Positions 1 through 9,191 of a stretch of 64,000 nucleotides of DNA are shown in pieces. Position 1 is the stretch's first letter; every line of letters begins with the position of its first letter. Made by a program: the position numbers and the translations under genes. The notes under the pieces are model-generated. The model made no database searches. It worked only from the letters and a program-made list of their open reading frames with translations, and had not been told where the DNA came from. The stretch is from Pseudomonas segetis (GTDB lineage: Bacteria > Pseudomonadota > Gammaproteobacteria > Pseudomonadales > Pseudomonadaceae): contig NZ_FZOG01000007.1 in NCBI RefSeq assembly GCF_900188155.1, positions 124,001 to 188,000 on the forward strand, read 5' to 3'.

Positions 1-386
1 TCCGTGCTGAAACAGAGCGCTACGGTCACTACTCGGTTGCCGGTGAGAGCGTCTGGGATCACCCATTCCTCTGGGGCTCCAAGCGTACCGGTCCCGATCT
101 GGCCCGTGTTGGCGGTCGCTACTCGGATGAGTGGCAGCGTGCCCACCTGTATAACCCACGCAACGTAGTGCCTGAGTCGATCATGCCGGCATTCCCGTTC
201 CTGGTTGAGAAGAAGCTCGACGGTAAGGACACTGCGAAAAAGATGGAAGTCATGCGTGGTTTCGGCGTGCCTTACACCGATGAAGATATCGCTGGGGCCA
301 AAGAAGCTGTTAAAGGCAAAACCGAAATGGACGCCATCATTGCGTACCTGCAGGTTCTTGGCACCTCTATCACGAGCAAACGGTAA
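1..386 (+). CDS. ccoO: cbb3-type cytochrome c oxidase subunit II (C-terminal part)
   Basis: This is the 3' end of the monoheme c-type subunit of the cbb3 oxidase, which passes electrons to the catalytic subunit CcoN in the inner membrane. The reading frame is open from base 3 and ends at a TAA at 384-386; the start and the heme-binding CXXCH lie upstream of the window. The visible part carries the conserved ERYGHYSVAGES segment, the NPRNVVPESIMPAFPFL segment (its methionine is the usual heme axial ligand) and the terminal MDAIIAYLQVLGT. It is followed after 6 bases by ccoQ, so the oxidase operon continues. Identity is firm from sequence and context. Confidence 0.97.
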   Translation, partial: RAETERYGHYSVAGESVWDHPFLWGSKRTGPDLARVGGRYSDEWQRAHLYNPRNVVPESIMPAFPFLVEKKLDGKDTAKKMEVMRGFGVPYTDEDIAGAKEAVKGKTEMDAIIAYLQVLGTSITSKR

Positions 387-392
387 CGCACG

Positions 393-578
393 ATGGAAAT
401 CGGGACTATTCGCGGTATAGGCACAGCAGTCGTATTCATCGCCTTCTTGGGTCTGTTGCTATGGGCATATAGCAGCAGACGCAAGTCAGATTTTGACGAA
501 GCTGCCAATCTGCCTTTTGCCGACGAGCCGAAACCAAGCGAGCGTGACGAGCAATCTTCCAGGAGCAATAACCAATGA
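393..578 (+). CDS. ccoQ: cbb3 oxidase small subunit CcoQ
   Basis: This 61-residue single-span membrane protein has a hydrophobic helix at about residues 9-25 followed by a polar tail rich in Arg, Glu and Ser. Length, topology and position between ccoO and ccoP are typical of CcoQ/FixQ. It has no cofactor; in related bacteria it stabilises the association of CcoP with the core complex. The last four bases overlap the ATG of ccoP, which suggests translational coupling. Sequence conservation is low in this family, so the call rests mainly on context. Confidence 0.93.
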   Translation: MEIGTIRGIGTAVVFIAFLGLLLWAYSSRRKSDFDEAANLPFADEPKPSERDEQSSRSNNQ

Positions 579-1573
579 CCACTTTCTGGAGTTGGTACGT
601 AACAATACTTTCACTCGGCACTATTTTTGCCTTGACGTGGCTGATCTTCGGTACGCGCAAAGGGCAAACAAACGACGAGGTGACCAACGAAACCGTAGGC
701 CACGCCTTTGATGGCATTGAGGAATATGACAACCCACTGCCTAAGTGGTGGTTCATGTTGTTCGTCGCCACCATCGTTTTCGCCCTCGGCTACCTCGCCC
801 TTTACCCGGGCCTGGGTAACTGGAAAGGCCTGCTTCCAGGCTTTGAGTACCTCGACAATGAGGCCAAGACCCCTTTCGCTACCAACGTAGAGATCGCAGG
901 TGGCGAAGAGCGTAATGGTGGCTGGACTGGTGTTCACCAGTGGGAAAAAGAGATGGCCAAGGCTGATGCCAAATATGGCCCGATCTACGCCAAGTACGCA
1001 GCAATGCCAATTGAAGAAGTGGCCAAGGACGACAAGGCGTTGAAAATGGGCGGTCGCCTGTTTGCTTCGCACTGCTCGGTTTGCCACGGTTCAGATGCCA
1101 AGGGCGCCTACGGCTTCCCTAACCTGACCGACACTGAATGGCGCTGGGGCGGCGAGCCTGAGACCATCAAGACCACCATCATGGAAGGTCGTGAAGGTGC
1201 GATGCCTGCCCACTTGCCAATCATTGGCGAAGACGGCGTGCATAACGTAGCGGCTTATGTCCTGACCGAACTGGCCGGCCGTAAATTGCCTGAAGGCACT
1301 GAAGCGGATATCGCTGCAGGGCAAAAAATCTTCAGCACGACATGTTTCGCCTGCCACGGTGCAGACGGTAAAGGCACTCCAGCCATGGGCGCGCCTAACC
1401 TGACTGATCCGGCAGCGTTCATCTACGGCACCAGCTACGCTCAGTTGCAGCAAACCATTCGTTATGGCCGTCACGGCAAAATGCCTACGCAAAAAGACTT
1501 CCTCGGCAACGATAAGGTCCACTTGCTAGCAGCCTATGTGTACAGCCTGTCGCACAAGCCAGCAGCAGAGTAA
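575..1573 (+). CDS. ccoP: cbb3 oxidase diheme cytochrome c subunit III
   Basis: This 332-residue membrane-anchored diheme cytochrome takes electrons from soluble cytochrome c and passes them to CcoO/CcoN. Two hydrophobic helices are visible at about residues 7-25 and 58-77. The periplasmic part then has two cytochrome c domains with heme sites CSVCH (167-171) and CFACH (257-261), each followed by a downstream Met ligand candidate (Met210 and the GKMPTQ segment). The four-base overlap with ccoQ supports the start. A long hairpin follows the stop, probably ending or trimming the structural-gene transcript before ccoG. Confidence 0.97.
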   Translation: MTTFWSWYVTILSLGTIFALTWLIFGTRKGQTNDEVTNETVGHAFDGIEEYDNPLPKWWFMLFVATIVFALGYLALYPGLGNWKGLLPGFEYLDNEAKTPFATNVEIAGGEERNGGWTGVHQWEKEMAKADAKYGPIYAKYAAMPIEEVAKDDKALKMGGRLFASHCSVCHGSDAKGAYGFPNLTDTEWRWGGEPETIKTTIMEGREGAMPAHLPIIGEDGVHNVAAYVLTELAGRKLPEGTEADIAAGQKIFSTTCFACHGADGKGTPAMGAPNLTDPAAFIYGTSYAQLQQTIRYGRHGKMPTQKDFLGNDKVHLLAAYVYSLSHKPAAE

Positions 1574-1579
1574 TACCTT

Positions 1580-1622
1580 CTTGCCCACCGGGGCGCGACG
1601 GTCAGTCGCACCCGGTGGCAAG
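1580..1622 (+). terminator. Compound hairpin after ccoP
   Basis: The arm at 1580-1592 pairs with 1611-1622 (one bulged base). Inside it a second stem pairs GCGAC (1595-1599) with GTCGC (1605-1609). No T-tract follows, so this may be an mRNA-stabilising or attenuating structure between the structural ccoNOQP genes and the ccoGHIS assembly genes rather than a full terminator. Confidence 0.5.
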
Positions 1623-1710
1623 AGCCTCAGGCGTACCATAGCGTTATTAGAATGACCACGGTCGGCACGTATCGACTGCGGCACCCCATTTAACCGCTTG
1701 GGACGATCTG

Positions 1711-3123
1711 ATGAGCCAGATTCCAGTTAAGAACATCACCCCTCCTGCCGCGAAAGTACAGTCCTCGACTGATCTTTACGCCAGCGCTGAAAAAATCTAC
1801 ACCCGCGCCTTTTCCGGCGTTTTCCGCAACCTGCGCAGGGTTGGCGGTGCGTTTCTGTTCCTAGTGTATTTCGGCACCGTCTGGCTCAACTGGGATGGTC
1901 GTCAAGCCGTCTGGTGGAACCTGCCAGAACGCAAATTTTATATTTTTGGCTCAACCTTCTGGCCGCAAGATTTTGTGCTGCTTTCAGCACTGTTGATCAT
2001 TTGCGCCTTCGGTTTATTTTTTATTACCGTATTTGCTGGCCGCGTATGGTGCGGCTATACCTGCCCGCAAAGCGTGTTCACCTGGATTTTCATGTGGGGT
2101 GAGAAAGTCACCGAGGGTGACCGCAACAAACGCATGAAGCTCGACAAAGCACCGATGAGCGCAGAGAAGTTCTTGCGCAAACTGGCCAAGCACAGCATCT
2201 GGATCGGTGTATCACTGGCAACAGCCGTCACCTTCGTCGGCTACTTCAGCCCAATTCGCGAGTTGATTCCCGACCTCTTCACCCTAGATGCAAGTGGCTG
2301 GGCCTTGTTCTGGGTTGGTTTCTTCACGGTTGCCACCTATGGCAACGCTGGTTGGCTGCGCGAACAGGTGTGCATCTACATGTGCCCCTATGCGCGCTTC
2401 CAGAGTGTGATGTTCGACGCCGACACCCTGATAGTGTCTTACGATCCACGTCGCGGTGAAGGTCGTGGCCCACGTAAAAAAGGCGCTGACTACAAAGCCC
2501 AGGGGTTGGGCGATTGTATCGACTGCCACATGTGCGTGCAGGTCTGCCCTACCGGCATTGATATCCGTGATGGTCTGCAGCTCGAGTGCATCGGCTGCGC
2601 CGCATGCATCGACGCCTGCGACAGCATCATGGAGAAAATGGATTACCCCAAGGGCTTGATCAGCTACACAACTGAACACAATCTTTCCGGCCAGAAAACC
2701 CACTTGTTGCGCCCTCGCCTGATAGGCTACGCCGTCGCCCTGGTGGCCATGATGAGCGTTTTCGCCTGGGCTGTTACCAACCGCCCTCTGGTAGGCCTTG
2801 ATGTGATCAAGGACCGGGTTATGTTCCGTGAAAACCAGGATGGCCACATTGAAAACGTCTACACCCTGAAAATCATGAACAAAGCCCAGCATGATATGAC
2901 ATACAGCATCAGCGCCGACGGCATTGAAGGCCTGGAGTTCGAAGGTACGAACCAGGTCAAGGCCGCAGCCGGCGAGGTGCTTTCAGTACCGGTTGGGCTT
3001 TCTATTGAGCCTGAGAAGCTGCCGTCCAGCGCCAATAAGATCATGTTCCATGTGCAGGCACTCGAAGACAACAGTATCAACACCAACGCTGACAGCCGCT
3101 TCAACGGCCCCAGCATTCGCTAA
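1711..3123 (+). CDS. ccoG: Cytochrome c oxidase accessory protein CcoG (FixG)
   Basis: This 470-residue membrane iron-sulfur protein is needed for cbb3 oxidase assembly; members are linked to copper reduction and delivery. Several transmembrane segments occupy the first half, with the family motif GRVWCGYTCPQSVFTW. Two bacterial ferredoxin clusters follow: CIDCHMCVQVCP (Cys269, 272, 275, 279) and CIGCAACIDACD (Cys293, 296, 299, 303). After another membrane helix there is an Ig-like C-terminal domain. The gene starts the ccoGHIS set; the stop is 15 bases before ccoH. Confidence 0.97.
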   Translation: MSQIPVKNITPPAAKVQSSTDLYASAEKIYTRAFSGVFRNLRRVGGAFLFLVYFGTVWLNWDGRQAVWWNLPERKFYIFGSTFWPQDFVLLSALLIICAFGLFFITVFAGRVWCGYTCPQSVFTWIFMWGEKVTEGDRNKRMKLDKAPMSAEKFLRKLAKHSIWIGVSLATAVTFVGYFSPIRELIPDLFTLDASGWALFWVGFFTVATYGNAGWLREQVCIYMCPYARFQSVMFDADTLIVSYDPRRGEGRGPRKKGADYKAQGLGDCIDCHMCVQVCPTGIDIRDGLQLECIGCAACIDACDSIMEKMDYPKGLISYTTEHNLSGQKTHLLRPRLIGYAVALVAMMSVFAWAVTNRPLVGLDVIKDRVMFRENQDGHIENVYTLKIMNKAQHDMTYSISADGIEGLEFEGTNQVKAAAGEVLSVPVGLSIEPEKLPSSANKIMFHVQALEDNSINTNADSRFNGPSIR

Positions 3124-3138
3124 GCTGCAGGCAAATCA

Positions 3139-3645
3139 ATGACCGAAGAAACAACAGTCGCCCCGTGGTACAAACAATTCTGGCCATGGTTCATCATTGG
3201 CCTGCTAAGTTTGTCTGTCGTCCAGGGCGGTTCCATGCTGATTTTCTCAATCAACAATCCGCCAGGGCTGATTTCCGATAATTATTATGAAGTCGGCAAG
3301 GGCATCAACCAGTCATTGGATCGCGAGAACCTGGCAAAACAGCTCAAGGTCAGTGCCAACATCATCTTCAACAATGAAACCGGCGTGGTTGATATGCAAC
3401 TCAAAGGGCTTACTGGGCCCGCCGTACTCAAGCTCAATGTGATCTCACCGACGCAACCCGAGCGTGACCGTCACATCACCATGCAAGCCAGAGGTGACGG
3501 CAACTACACCGGCAACCTTGAAGACGCGGTGCAAGGCCGTCGCTTTGTCGAGTTGATCGGCCGCGAAGGTGGCAAGGACTGGCGCGTATTTGAGGAAGAA
3601 GTGCTCGAATCCGGCAAGACAATCCGCCTCGGTGACGACAAGTAA
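3139..3645 (+). CDS. ccoH: Cytochrome oxidase assembly protein CcoH (FixH)
   Basis: This 168-residue protein has one N-terminal membrane helix (about residues 14-35, beginning after WYKQFWPWFI) and a periplasmic beta-rich domain, the FixH architecture. The conserved NNPPGLISDNYYEVGKGIN stretch follows the helix. CcoH is an assembly factor that stays with the cbb3 complex in some bacteria. It follows ccoG by 15 bases and was assigned from family features plus its place before ccoI. Confidence 0.95.
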   Translation: MTEETTVAPWYKQFWPWFIIGLLSLSVVQGGSMLIFSINNPPGLISDNYYEVGKGINQSLDRENLAKQLKVSANIIFNNETGVVDMQLKGLTGPAVLKLNVISPTQPERDRHITMQARGDGNYTGNLEDAVQGRRFVELIGREGGKDWRVFEEEVLESGKTIRLGDDK

Positions 3646-3656
3646 CCCGATCTTGT

Positions 3657-3677
3657 GCGGCGCAAAAACTGCGCCGC
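3657..3677 (+). terminator. Hairpin between ccoH and ccoI
   Basis: GCGGCGCA (3657-3664) pairs perfectly with TGCGCCGC (3670-3677) around an AAAAC loop. No T-run follows. It probably modulates read-through or mRNA stability within the operon, since ccoI lies only 55 bases downstream. Confidence 0.4.
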
Positions 3678-3732
3678 CCCGCCTGGCTGGCTCTCCATAA
3701 GCCACCTGTACCTGCATCAAGATAGTTGATTA

Positions 3733-6132
3733 ATGGCCAGTCCAAACCCTTGCTATCACTGCGGCTTACCAGTCCCTGCTGGCAGCCGCTTCTTTGCCGA
3801 AATTCTCGGGGAACGCCGGGACATGTGCTGCCCTGGCTGCCAGGCAGTGGCCGAGGCAATTGTGGCTGGCGGGCTGGAGCACTATTACAAGCATCGCAGC
3901 GAATCAGCCAGCAACCCGCAGGACTTGCCACAGGCGCTGCCTGACGAACTCCAGCTGTTTGACCGTGCCGAAGTGCAAGAGCCTTTCGTGCAGCATCAGG
4001 GCGAAACCAGCGAGACCTGGCTGCTCATCGAGGGGATCAATTGCGCGGCCTGCGGCTGGCTGATCGAAAAACACCTTCGCGCCCTGCCCGGCGTAAATGA
4101 TGCGCGGCTCAACCTATCCAACCACCGGCTTAATGTCAGTTGGATAGACAGCCAGGTCGCGCTCAGCCAGTTACTCACTGAACTGCGCAAAATTGGTTAT
4201 GCCGGCCACCCTTGGCAAGCCGACGAGGCTGCACAGAAACTGGCCACGGAAAACCGCAGGGCCATGCGCCAGCTCGGACTTGCCGGCCTGCTCTGGTTTC
4301 AAGTAATGATGGCGACCATGGCCACCTGGCCAGAGTTCAATATCGACCTCAGCCCTGAGCTGCACATGATCTTGCGCTGGGTCAGCCTGTTTTTGACCAC
4401 CCCGATCATCTTCTATTGCTGTGGGCAGTTCTTCCGTGGCGCGCTGCGTGATCTGCGTACCCGGCACCTGACCATGGACCTTTCGGTTTCACTGGCGATT
4501 GGCGGCGCTTATGTCGCAGGGATCTGGTCTGCAATCACCGGCACCGGCGAGCTGTATTTCGATGCCGTGGGCATGTTTGCATTCTTTTTACTTGCCGGTC
4601 GTTATCTCGAACGCCGCGCCCGCGAACGCACGGCTGCGGCGACCGCTCAGTTGGTCAACCTGCTGCCTGCATCCTGCTTGCGCCTCAATGAGCAAGGCCA
4701 AACGCAGCGCATCCTGCTCAGCGAACTGCGGCTTGGCGAACAGGTATTGGTTCAACCGGGCGCGCTGATGCCTGCCGACGGCTGCATCCTTAGTGGCCAG
4801 TCGAGTGTCGATGAATCGGTGCTGACCGGCGAATATTTGCCACAGCCTCGCGTTGAAGGTGACCAGGTAACAGCTGGCACCCTCAATGTCGAAGGTCCCC
4901 TCGTCGTAGAAGTCCAGGCACTGGGCGATGCCACACGCCTATCAGCAATAGTGCGGCTGCTGGAGCGCGCGCAAACCGACAAGCCGCGCCTGGCAGAGCT
5001 GGCAGATCAGGTCTCGCAGTGGTTTCTGTTGTTCCTGTTGCTGGCGGCTACTGTGGTTGGCGTCATCTGGTGGCAAATTGATCCATCACGCGCATTCTGG
5101 GTGGTGCTTGCCCTCCTCGTCGCCACCTGTCCCTGCGCACTGGCATTGGCCACACCCACGGCCCTTACCGCCGCAACCGGCACCTTGCACTCACTTGGCG
5201 TCTTGCTGACCCGCGGCCACGTGCTTGAAGGCCTCAACCAGATCGATACGGTTATATTCGACAAGACAGGCACCCTGACTGAAGGCAAGCTGACGCTCAG
5301 CGCCATCCACCCACTTGGCGCACTCGACAGCGACGCTTGCCTGGCGCTCGCTGCAGCACTGGAAAATCGCTCCGAACACCCCATAGCCAAAGCCTTTGGC
5401 CGCGCCACTCAGGCCGCTGATCAAGTCGACAGTTTCCCTGGTCAGGGCCTGCACGGCACTATCGAGGGTCGGCAGTTGCGCATTGGCCAGGCTGCATTTG
5501 TCTGCGCCCTGAGCGGTAAACTGGCGCCTGCCATTCCCGGCGAAAGCGGCCAATGGCTGTTGCTTGGCGACCAGCAAGGCCCGCTGGCCTGGTTTGTGCT
5601 CGATGATCGTCTGCGCGCTGATGCCCTGGAACTGATAACCAGCTGCAAGGCCCGTGGTTGGCATGTATTGCTGTTGTCGGGCGACAGCTCACCGGTGGTT
5701 GCACAAATTGCCAGGCAACTGGGTATCGAGGATGCCCGGGGCGGCCTGACACCCGATGACAAACTGGCAGCCCTCAAGGTCCTGCATCAACAAGGCCGAC
5801 GTGTGCTGATGCTTGGCGACGGGGTAAACGATGTACCGGTACTGGCTGGCGCAGACATAAGCGTCGCCATGGGCAGCGCCACCGACCTGGCCAAAACCAG
5901 CGCTGATGCGGTGCTCTTGTCGAATCGACTGGGCAGCTTGGTCGATGCATTCAAACTGGCCAGACGCACTCGCCGCATCATCATTGAAAACCTGATCTGG
6001 GCCGCGCTGTACAATAGCCTGGTCCTGCCCTTTGCTGCATTGGGCCTGATAACACCTTTGTGGGCGGCGGTCGGCATGTCCATCAGCTCGCTACTCGTGG
6101 TATTGAACGCCTTACGCCTTGCCCGGCATTAA
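3733..6132 (+). CDS. ccoI: Copper-translocating P1B-type ATPase for cbb3 oxidase assembly
   Basis: This 799-residue CopA2/FixI-type ATPase moves copper across the inner membrane to supply the cbb3 oxidase. The N-terminal CYHCGLPV and CCPGCQAVAEAI motifs form the Cys-rich metal-binding region typical of the CcoI subfamily. A heavy-metal-associated domain follows with CAAC at residues 104-107. The membrane metal site is CPC (466-468), the phosphorylation motif DKTGTLT starts at Asp510, and the hinge motif GDGVND is near residue 696. Length is normal and all catalytic motifs are intact. The start has only a weak Shine-Dalgarno sequence. Confidence 0.97.
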   Translation: MASPNPCYHCGLPVPAGSRFFAEILGERRDMCCPGCQAVAEAIVAGGLEHYYKHRSESASNPQDLPQALPDELQLFDRAEVQEPFVQHQGETSETWLLIEGINCAACGWLIEKHLRALPGVNDARLNLSNHRLNVSWIDSQVALSQLLTELRKIGYAGHPWQADEAAQKLATENRRAMRQLGLAGLLWFQVMMATMATWPEFNIDLSPELHMILRWVSLFLTTPIIFYCCGQFFRGALRDLRTRHLTMDLSVSLAIGGAYVAGIWSAITGTGELYFDAVGMFAFFLLAGRYLERRARERTAAATAQLVNLLPASCLRLNEQGQTQRILLSELRLGEQVLVQPGALMPADGCILSGQSSVDESVLTGEYLPQPRVEGDQVTAGTLNVEGPLVVEVQALGDATRLSAIVRLLERAQTDKPRLAELADQVSQWFLLFLLLAATVVGVIWWQIDPSRAFWVVLALLVATCPCALALATPTALTAATGTLHSLGVLLTRGHVLEGLNQIDTVIFDKTGTLTEGKLTLSAIHPLGALDSDACLALAAALENRSEHPIAKAFGRATQAADQVDSFPGQGLHGTIEGRQLRIGQAAFVCALSGKLAPAIPGESGQWLLLGDQQGPLAWFVLDDRLRADALELITSCKARGWHVLLLSGDSSPVVAQIARQLGIEDARGGLTPDDKLAALKVLHQQGRRVLMLGDGVNDVPVLAGADISVAMGSATDLAKTSADAVLLSNRLGSLVDAFKLARRTRRIIIENLIWAALYNSLVLPFAALGLITPLWAAVGMSISSLLVVLNALRLARH

Positions 6133-6159
6133 CCCGCAAGTTTGCTGCACGGAGTCACC

Positions 6160-6366
6160 ATGCCAGCGTTATACATATTGATTCCCATTGCCCTGATCCT
6201 GGTCGCAATCGCGATTTGGGTGTTTTTCTGGGCAGTTGATAGCGGCCAGTATGATGACCTGGACGGACCGGCCCATAGCATTCTGTTCGACGATGAAGAC
6301 CCCATGCATAAGGCCGGCGTAGACGAAGCCCAGACGCCTGCATCAAAGGATCAGTCGGATGCTTGA
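6160..6366 (+). CDS. ccoS: cbb3 oxidase maturation protein CcoS
   Basis: This 68-residue protein has one membrane helix (about residues 4-25) and the family signature AVDSGQYDDLDGPAHSILFDD. CcoS is needed for cofactor insertion or maturation of the cbb3 oxidase. I chose the ATG at 6160 because GGAG lies at 6151-6154; the frame is also open upstream to a TTG at 6142, without a ribosome site. Its last eight bases overlap the start of the next gene. Confidence 0.94.
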   Translation: MPALYILIPIALILVAIAIWVFFWAVDSGQYDDLDGPAHSILFDDEDPMHKAGVDEAQTPASKDQSDA

Positions 6367-7042
6367 GCTGGCGCCACTGCTCATTTCCGCGGTGATTCTT
6401 GGCTTGCTCGGTGGTGGTCACTGCCTGGGGATGTGTGGCGGACTGATGAGCGCGCTGTCCCTCGCGCTCCCCCCTGAACAGCGCAGCAAGCGCTTCAGAT
6501 TCATGCTCGCCTACAATCTGGGCCGAATCAGCAGCTATACAGTCGCTGGCCTGTTGATTGGCCTGGCAGGGGTCGCAGTGGCCTCCAGCCCCGCAGCAAT
6601 GTTGTTGCGCGTGGCTGCTGGCATCTTGCTGATTTGCATGGGCCTGTACCTGGCTGGCTGGTGGAGCGGGCTTACCCGCATCGAAGCGCTGGGGCGTGGC
6701 CTGTGGCGCTACATTCAGCCGCTTACCCGACGTTTTATGCCAGTCGACAGCATGCCGCGCGCGCTGATACTCGGTGGCTTGTGGGGCTGGCTACCCTGCG
6801 GTCTGGTCTACAGCACCTTGCTTTGGGCATCGAGCCAGGGCAATGCCCTCTATAGCGCGGCGCTGATGCTGGCATTTGGCTTGGGCACCTTGCCGGTACT
6901 TATAGCGACAGGCATGGCTGCTGAGCACATCAATCGCTTCCTGCGGACCAAGGGCGTACGTGTGGCGGGCGGCCTGCTGGTCATTGTCTTCGGTATCTGG
7001 ACCCTTCCAGGACCGCACCAGCACTGGCTGATGGGCCACTGA
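6359..7042 (+). CDS. Sulfite exporter TauE/SafE-type (CcoS-linked) membrane protein
   Basis: This 227-residue polytopic protein has six predicted hydrophobic segments and begins with the family motif GLLGGGHCLGMCGG. A second similar motif, LGGLWGWLPCGLVYSTL, opens the second half, giving the two-repeat DsbD-like pattern of the COG2836 family. Members next to ccoGHIS have been linked to copper supply for cytochrome oxidase in some bacteria; the exact role here is inference. The start overlaps ccoS, so the two are probably co-translated. The automatic name sulfite exporter is likely misleading. Confidence 0.85.
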   Translation: MLELAPLLISAVILGLLGGGHCLGMCGGLMSALSLALPPEQRSKRFRFMLAYNLGRISSYTVAGLLIGLAGVAVASSPAAMLLRVAAGILLICMGLYLAGWWSGLTRIEALGRGLWRYIQPLTRRFMPVDSMPRALILGGLWGWLPCGLVYSTLLWASSQGNALYSAALMLAFGLGTLPVLIATGMAAEHINRFLRTKGVRVAGGLLVIVFGIWTLPGPHQHWLMGH

Positions 7043-7095
7043 TTTGGCCATGATGGCCTACTGCGCCAGATATTGCCCATAAGCCAGACCTGGTC

Positions 7096-7109
7096 ATGAC
7101 CCAGATCAA
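7096..7109 (+). promoter_or_regulatory. Possible weak Anr/Fnr box before hemN
   Basis: ATGAC-CCAG-ATCAA has one perfect and one degraded half site relative to TTGAT-N4-ATCAA, centred about 68 bases before the hemN ATG. Anr control of hemN is established in other pseudomonads, which makes the site plausible. The left half matches at only three of five positions. Confidence 0.35.
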
Positions 7110-7170
7110 CATCGGCGTCACTCGGCGGTTCTAGAATCAACTGCATTCTCCGTCCACCGAGAGCGTATTT

Positions 7171-8553
7171 ATGCTCGATGCCATCCAGTGGAGTCCCGAA
7201 CTGATCAGCCGCTACGATCACTCAGGCCCGCGCTATACGTCCTACCCTACAGCCATGCAGTTCCATGGTGACACTGGCCCCCTCGACCTGCTCTGTGCGC
7301 TACGTGCCAGCAGTGATGCCGGGCGCCCATTATCGCTCTATGTCCATGTGCCTTTTTGCGCCAATATTTGCTACTACTGCGCCTGCAACAAGGTGATCAC
7401 CAAAAATCGAGATCGAGCTCAACCCTATCTGCAAGCACTGGGCCACGAGATCGAGATGATCAGTAGCCATCTCGCCCCCGGCCAGGTAGTCGAGCAACTG
7501 CATTTTGGTGGTGGTACGCCCACCTTTCTCAGTCATGATCAACTGCGCAACCTGATGGGCGACCTGCGTAAATGGTTTACCTTGCTTGATGACGACTCAG
7601 GCGACTATGGCATTGAGATTGACCCGCGTGAGGCCGACTGGGCGACCATGGGCCTGCTGCGCGAGCTCGGTTTCAACCGCATCAGCCTTGGTGTACAGGA
7701 TCTCGACCCGCAAGTGCAGCGGGCCGTCAACCGCATGCAGTCAGTCGAACAGACCCGCGCCATTATCGACGCGGCGCACGCGCTGCAGTTTCGTTCGGTC
7801 AATATCGACCTGATCTATGGCTTGCCCCTGCAAACACCAGAACGATTCGCCAAGACCGTGGCTGAGGTTATCGCCATACAGCCGGACCGCTTATCGTTGT
7901 TCAACTATGCCCACCTGCCTGAACGCTTCATGCCACAGCGCCGCATTGCCGATCACGACTTGCCCAGCAGTGCCGACAAACTGAGCATGCTGCAGAGCTC
8001 GATTGCTCAACTAAGCGCCGCTGGCTATCGCTATATCGGCATGGATCACTTTGCCCTGCCCGATGACGAACTGGCAATCGCCCAGGAAGAAGGCAAGCTG
8101 CAACGCAATTTCCAGGGCTACACCACCCATGGACACTGCGACCTGATTGGCCTGGGCGTTTCCGCAATCAGCCAGGTAGATGGCCTTTACTGCCAAAACA
8201 ACAGCGACCTCAACCTCTACCAGCAAGCCCTCGGTAACGACCAGCTCGCGACCAAACGAGGGCTTCACTGCAATGCCGACGACCTTGTCCGGCGTGCAGT
8301 GATCCAGCAATTAATCTGTCACTTCCAACTGGATTTCGCTGATATCGAACGCGGCTATGGGATCGACTTCCAGCACTATTTCAGCGATGTCTGGCCACGG
8401 CTGCAACAAATGGCTAGGGACGGTCTGATCGAGTTGACGCAACAAAGCATCAACGTACTACCCAGTGGCCGGCTCTTGGTTCGAGCGCTCTGCATGCTGT
8501 TTGACAGATATTTGTCTGAACAGAGCCAACAACGCTTTTCACGGGTGATCTAG
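7171..8553 (+). CDS. hemN: Oxygen-independent coproporphyrinogen III oxidase
   Basis: This 460-residue radical SAM enzyme oxidatively decarboxylates coproporphyrinogen III to protoporphyrinogen IX without oxygen, supplying heme for anaerobic or microaerobic growth. The cluster-binding motif CANICYYCAC (Cys63, 67, 70, plus Cys72) lies in the conserved YVHVPFC context, and GGGTPTFL is the SAM-binding glycine-rich motif. The C-terminal HemN domain is present and length is normal. Its place between the cco genes and anr fits the anaerobic regulon. Confidence 0.97.
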   Translation: MLDAIQWSPELISRYDHSGPRYTSYPTAMQFHGDTGPLDLLCALRASSDAGRPLSLYVHVPFCANICYYCACNKVITKNRDRAQPYLQALGHEIEMISSHLAPGQVVEQLHFGGGTPTFLSHDQLRNLMGDLRKWFTLLDDDSGDYGIEIDPREADWATMGLLRELGFNRISLGVQDLDPQVQRAVNRMQSVEQTRAIIDAAHALQFRSVNIDLIYGLPLQTPERFAKTVAEVIAIQPDRLSLFNYAHLPERFMPQRRIADHDLPSSADKLSMLQSSIAQLSAAGYRYIGMDHFALPDDELAIAQEEGKLQRNFQGYTTHGHCDLIGLGVSAISQVDGLYCQNNSDLNLYQQALGNDQLATKRGLHCNADDLVRRAVIQQLICHFQLDFADIERGYGIDFQHYFSDVWPRLQQMARDGLIELTQQSINVLPSGRLLVRALCMLFDRYLSEQSQQRFSRVI

Positions 8554-8573
8554 CACTCAGCTACCGCAAAGGC

Positions 8574-9035
8574 TCAACCCGCGATAAAGGTGGCGACGCT
8601 AAGGAGCTGTTCACTGCTCAGGTCTTGCTTGCGCATCTGCGAAACCAGCGATGCGTTAGCACTGCTGATAGCCCCTTGCAGGCTGGCAATTTCAGTGGAA
8701 ACGGCATTCGCCTCGCGTTGAGAGTCACTACTCGGGGGCCTTGCCAGGATGGCATCTAGTTCCGCTTGCCTGGCTGCAAGCTCTGCACGCAATTGGCGGA
8801 TCATTTTCAGGGTGTTTTTGATGTTGTCCGGCAGGTCGCTGTCATCAATGTCCTGGTTTTTGGAAGCCTGCCCGGACTGAACACTCCCCGCCTGTGAAAG
8901 GTTCAGCCGTATACCGCCCCCCGGGCCCGACTCGGTACTGACCCCAACTTTTACTTGCTCATTACCCACGGTCACATTCGACAGACGCAAGGCTGTGGGA
9001 GCAAAGCTGCTGGCCTCAGTTGTTTTAATCTGCAT
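8574..9035 (-). CDS. Conserved small protein between hemN and anr, function unknown
   Basis: This 153-residue protein starts at the ATG at 9035, preceded by GAGAGAGGGGCGG; the frame is open a little further to a TTG. The first half is low in structure and rich in Gly, Ser and Gln. From about residue 75 there is a helical, likely coiled-coil region (KNTLKMIRQLRAELAARQAELDAIL). There is no signal peptide or membrane segment. It sits convergent to hemN, the position of PA1545 in P. aeruginosa as I recall. I do not recognise a functional domain. Confidence 0.75.
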   Translation of the reverse strand: MQIKTTEASSFAPTALRLSNVTVGNEQVKVGVSTESGPGGGIRLNLSQAGSVQSGQASKNQDIDDSDLPDNIKNTLKMIRQLRAELAARQAELDAILARPPSSDSQREANAVSTEIASLQGAISSANASLVSQMRKQDLSSEQLLSVATFIAG

Positions 9036-9191
9036 ATGCCGCCCCTCTCTCCCCAGCAAGACTTAGTGGCTATTTCGGCCGTTCGCTGCAAAACTTGAAT
9101 TTATAGTCAACTAGCCAATTGCTGGCTGGATAAGCCGCGCTCCTGTAATCTAGAGGCTTTAGCGCGAACATCTAGGACTTAGGATTTTTCG

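Noticed and set aside
9060..9191. Anr autoregulatory box before anr (TTGA...TCAA at 9096-9111)
   Set aside because: The TTGA and TCAA arms are eight bases apart instead of six, so it does not fit the consensus.
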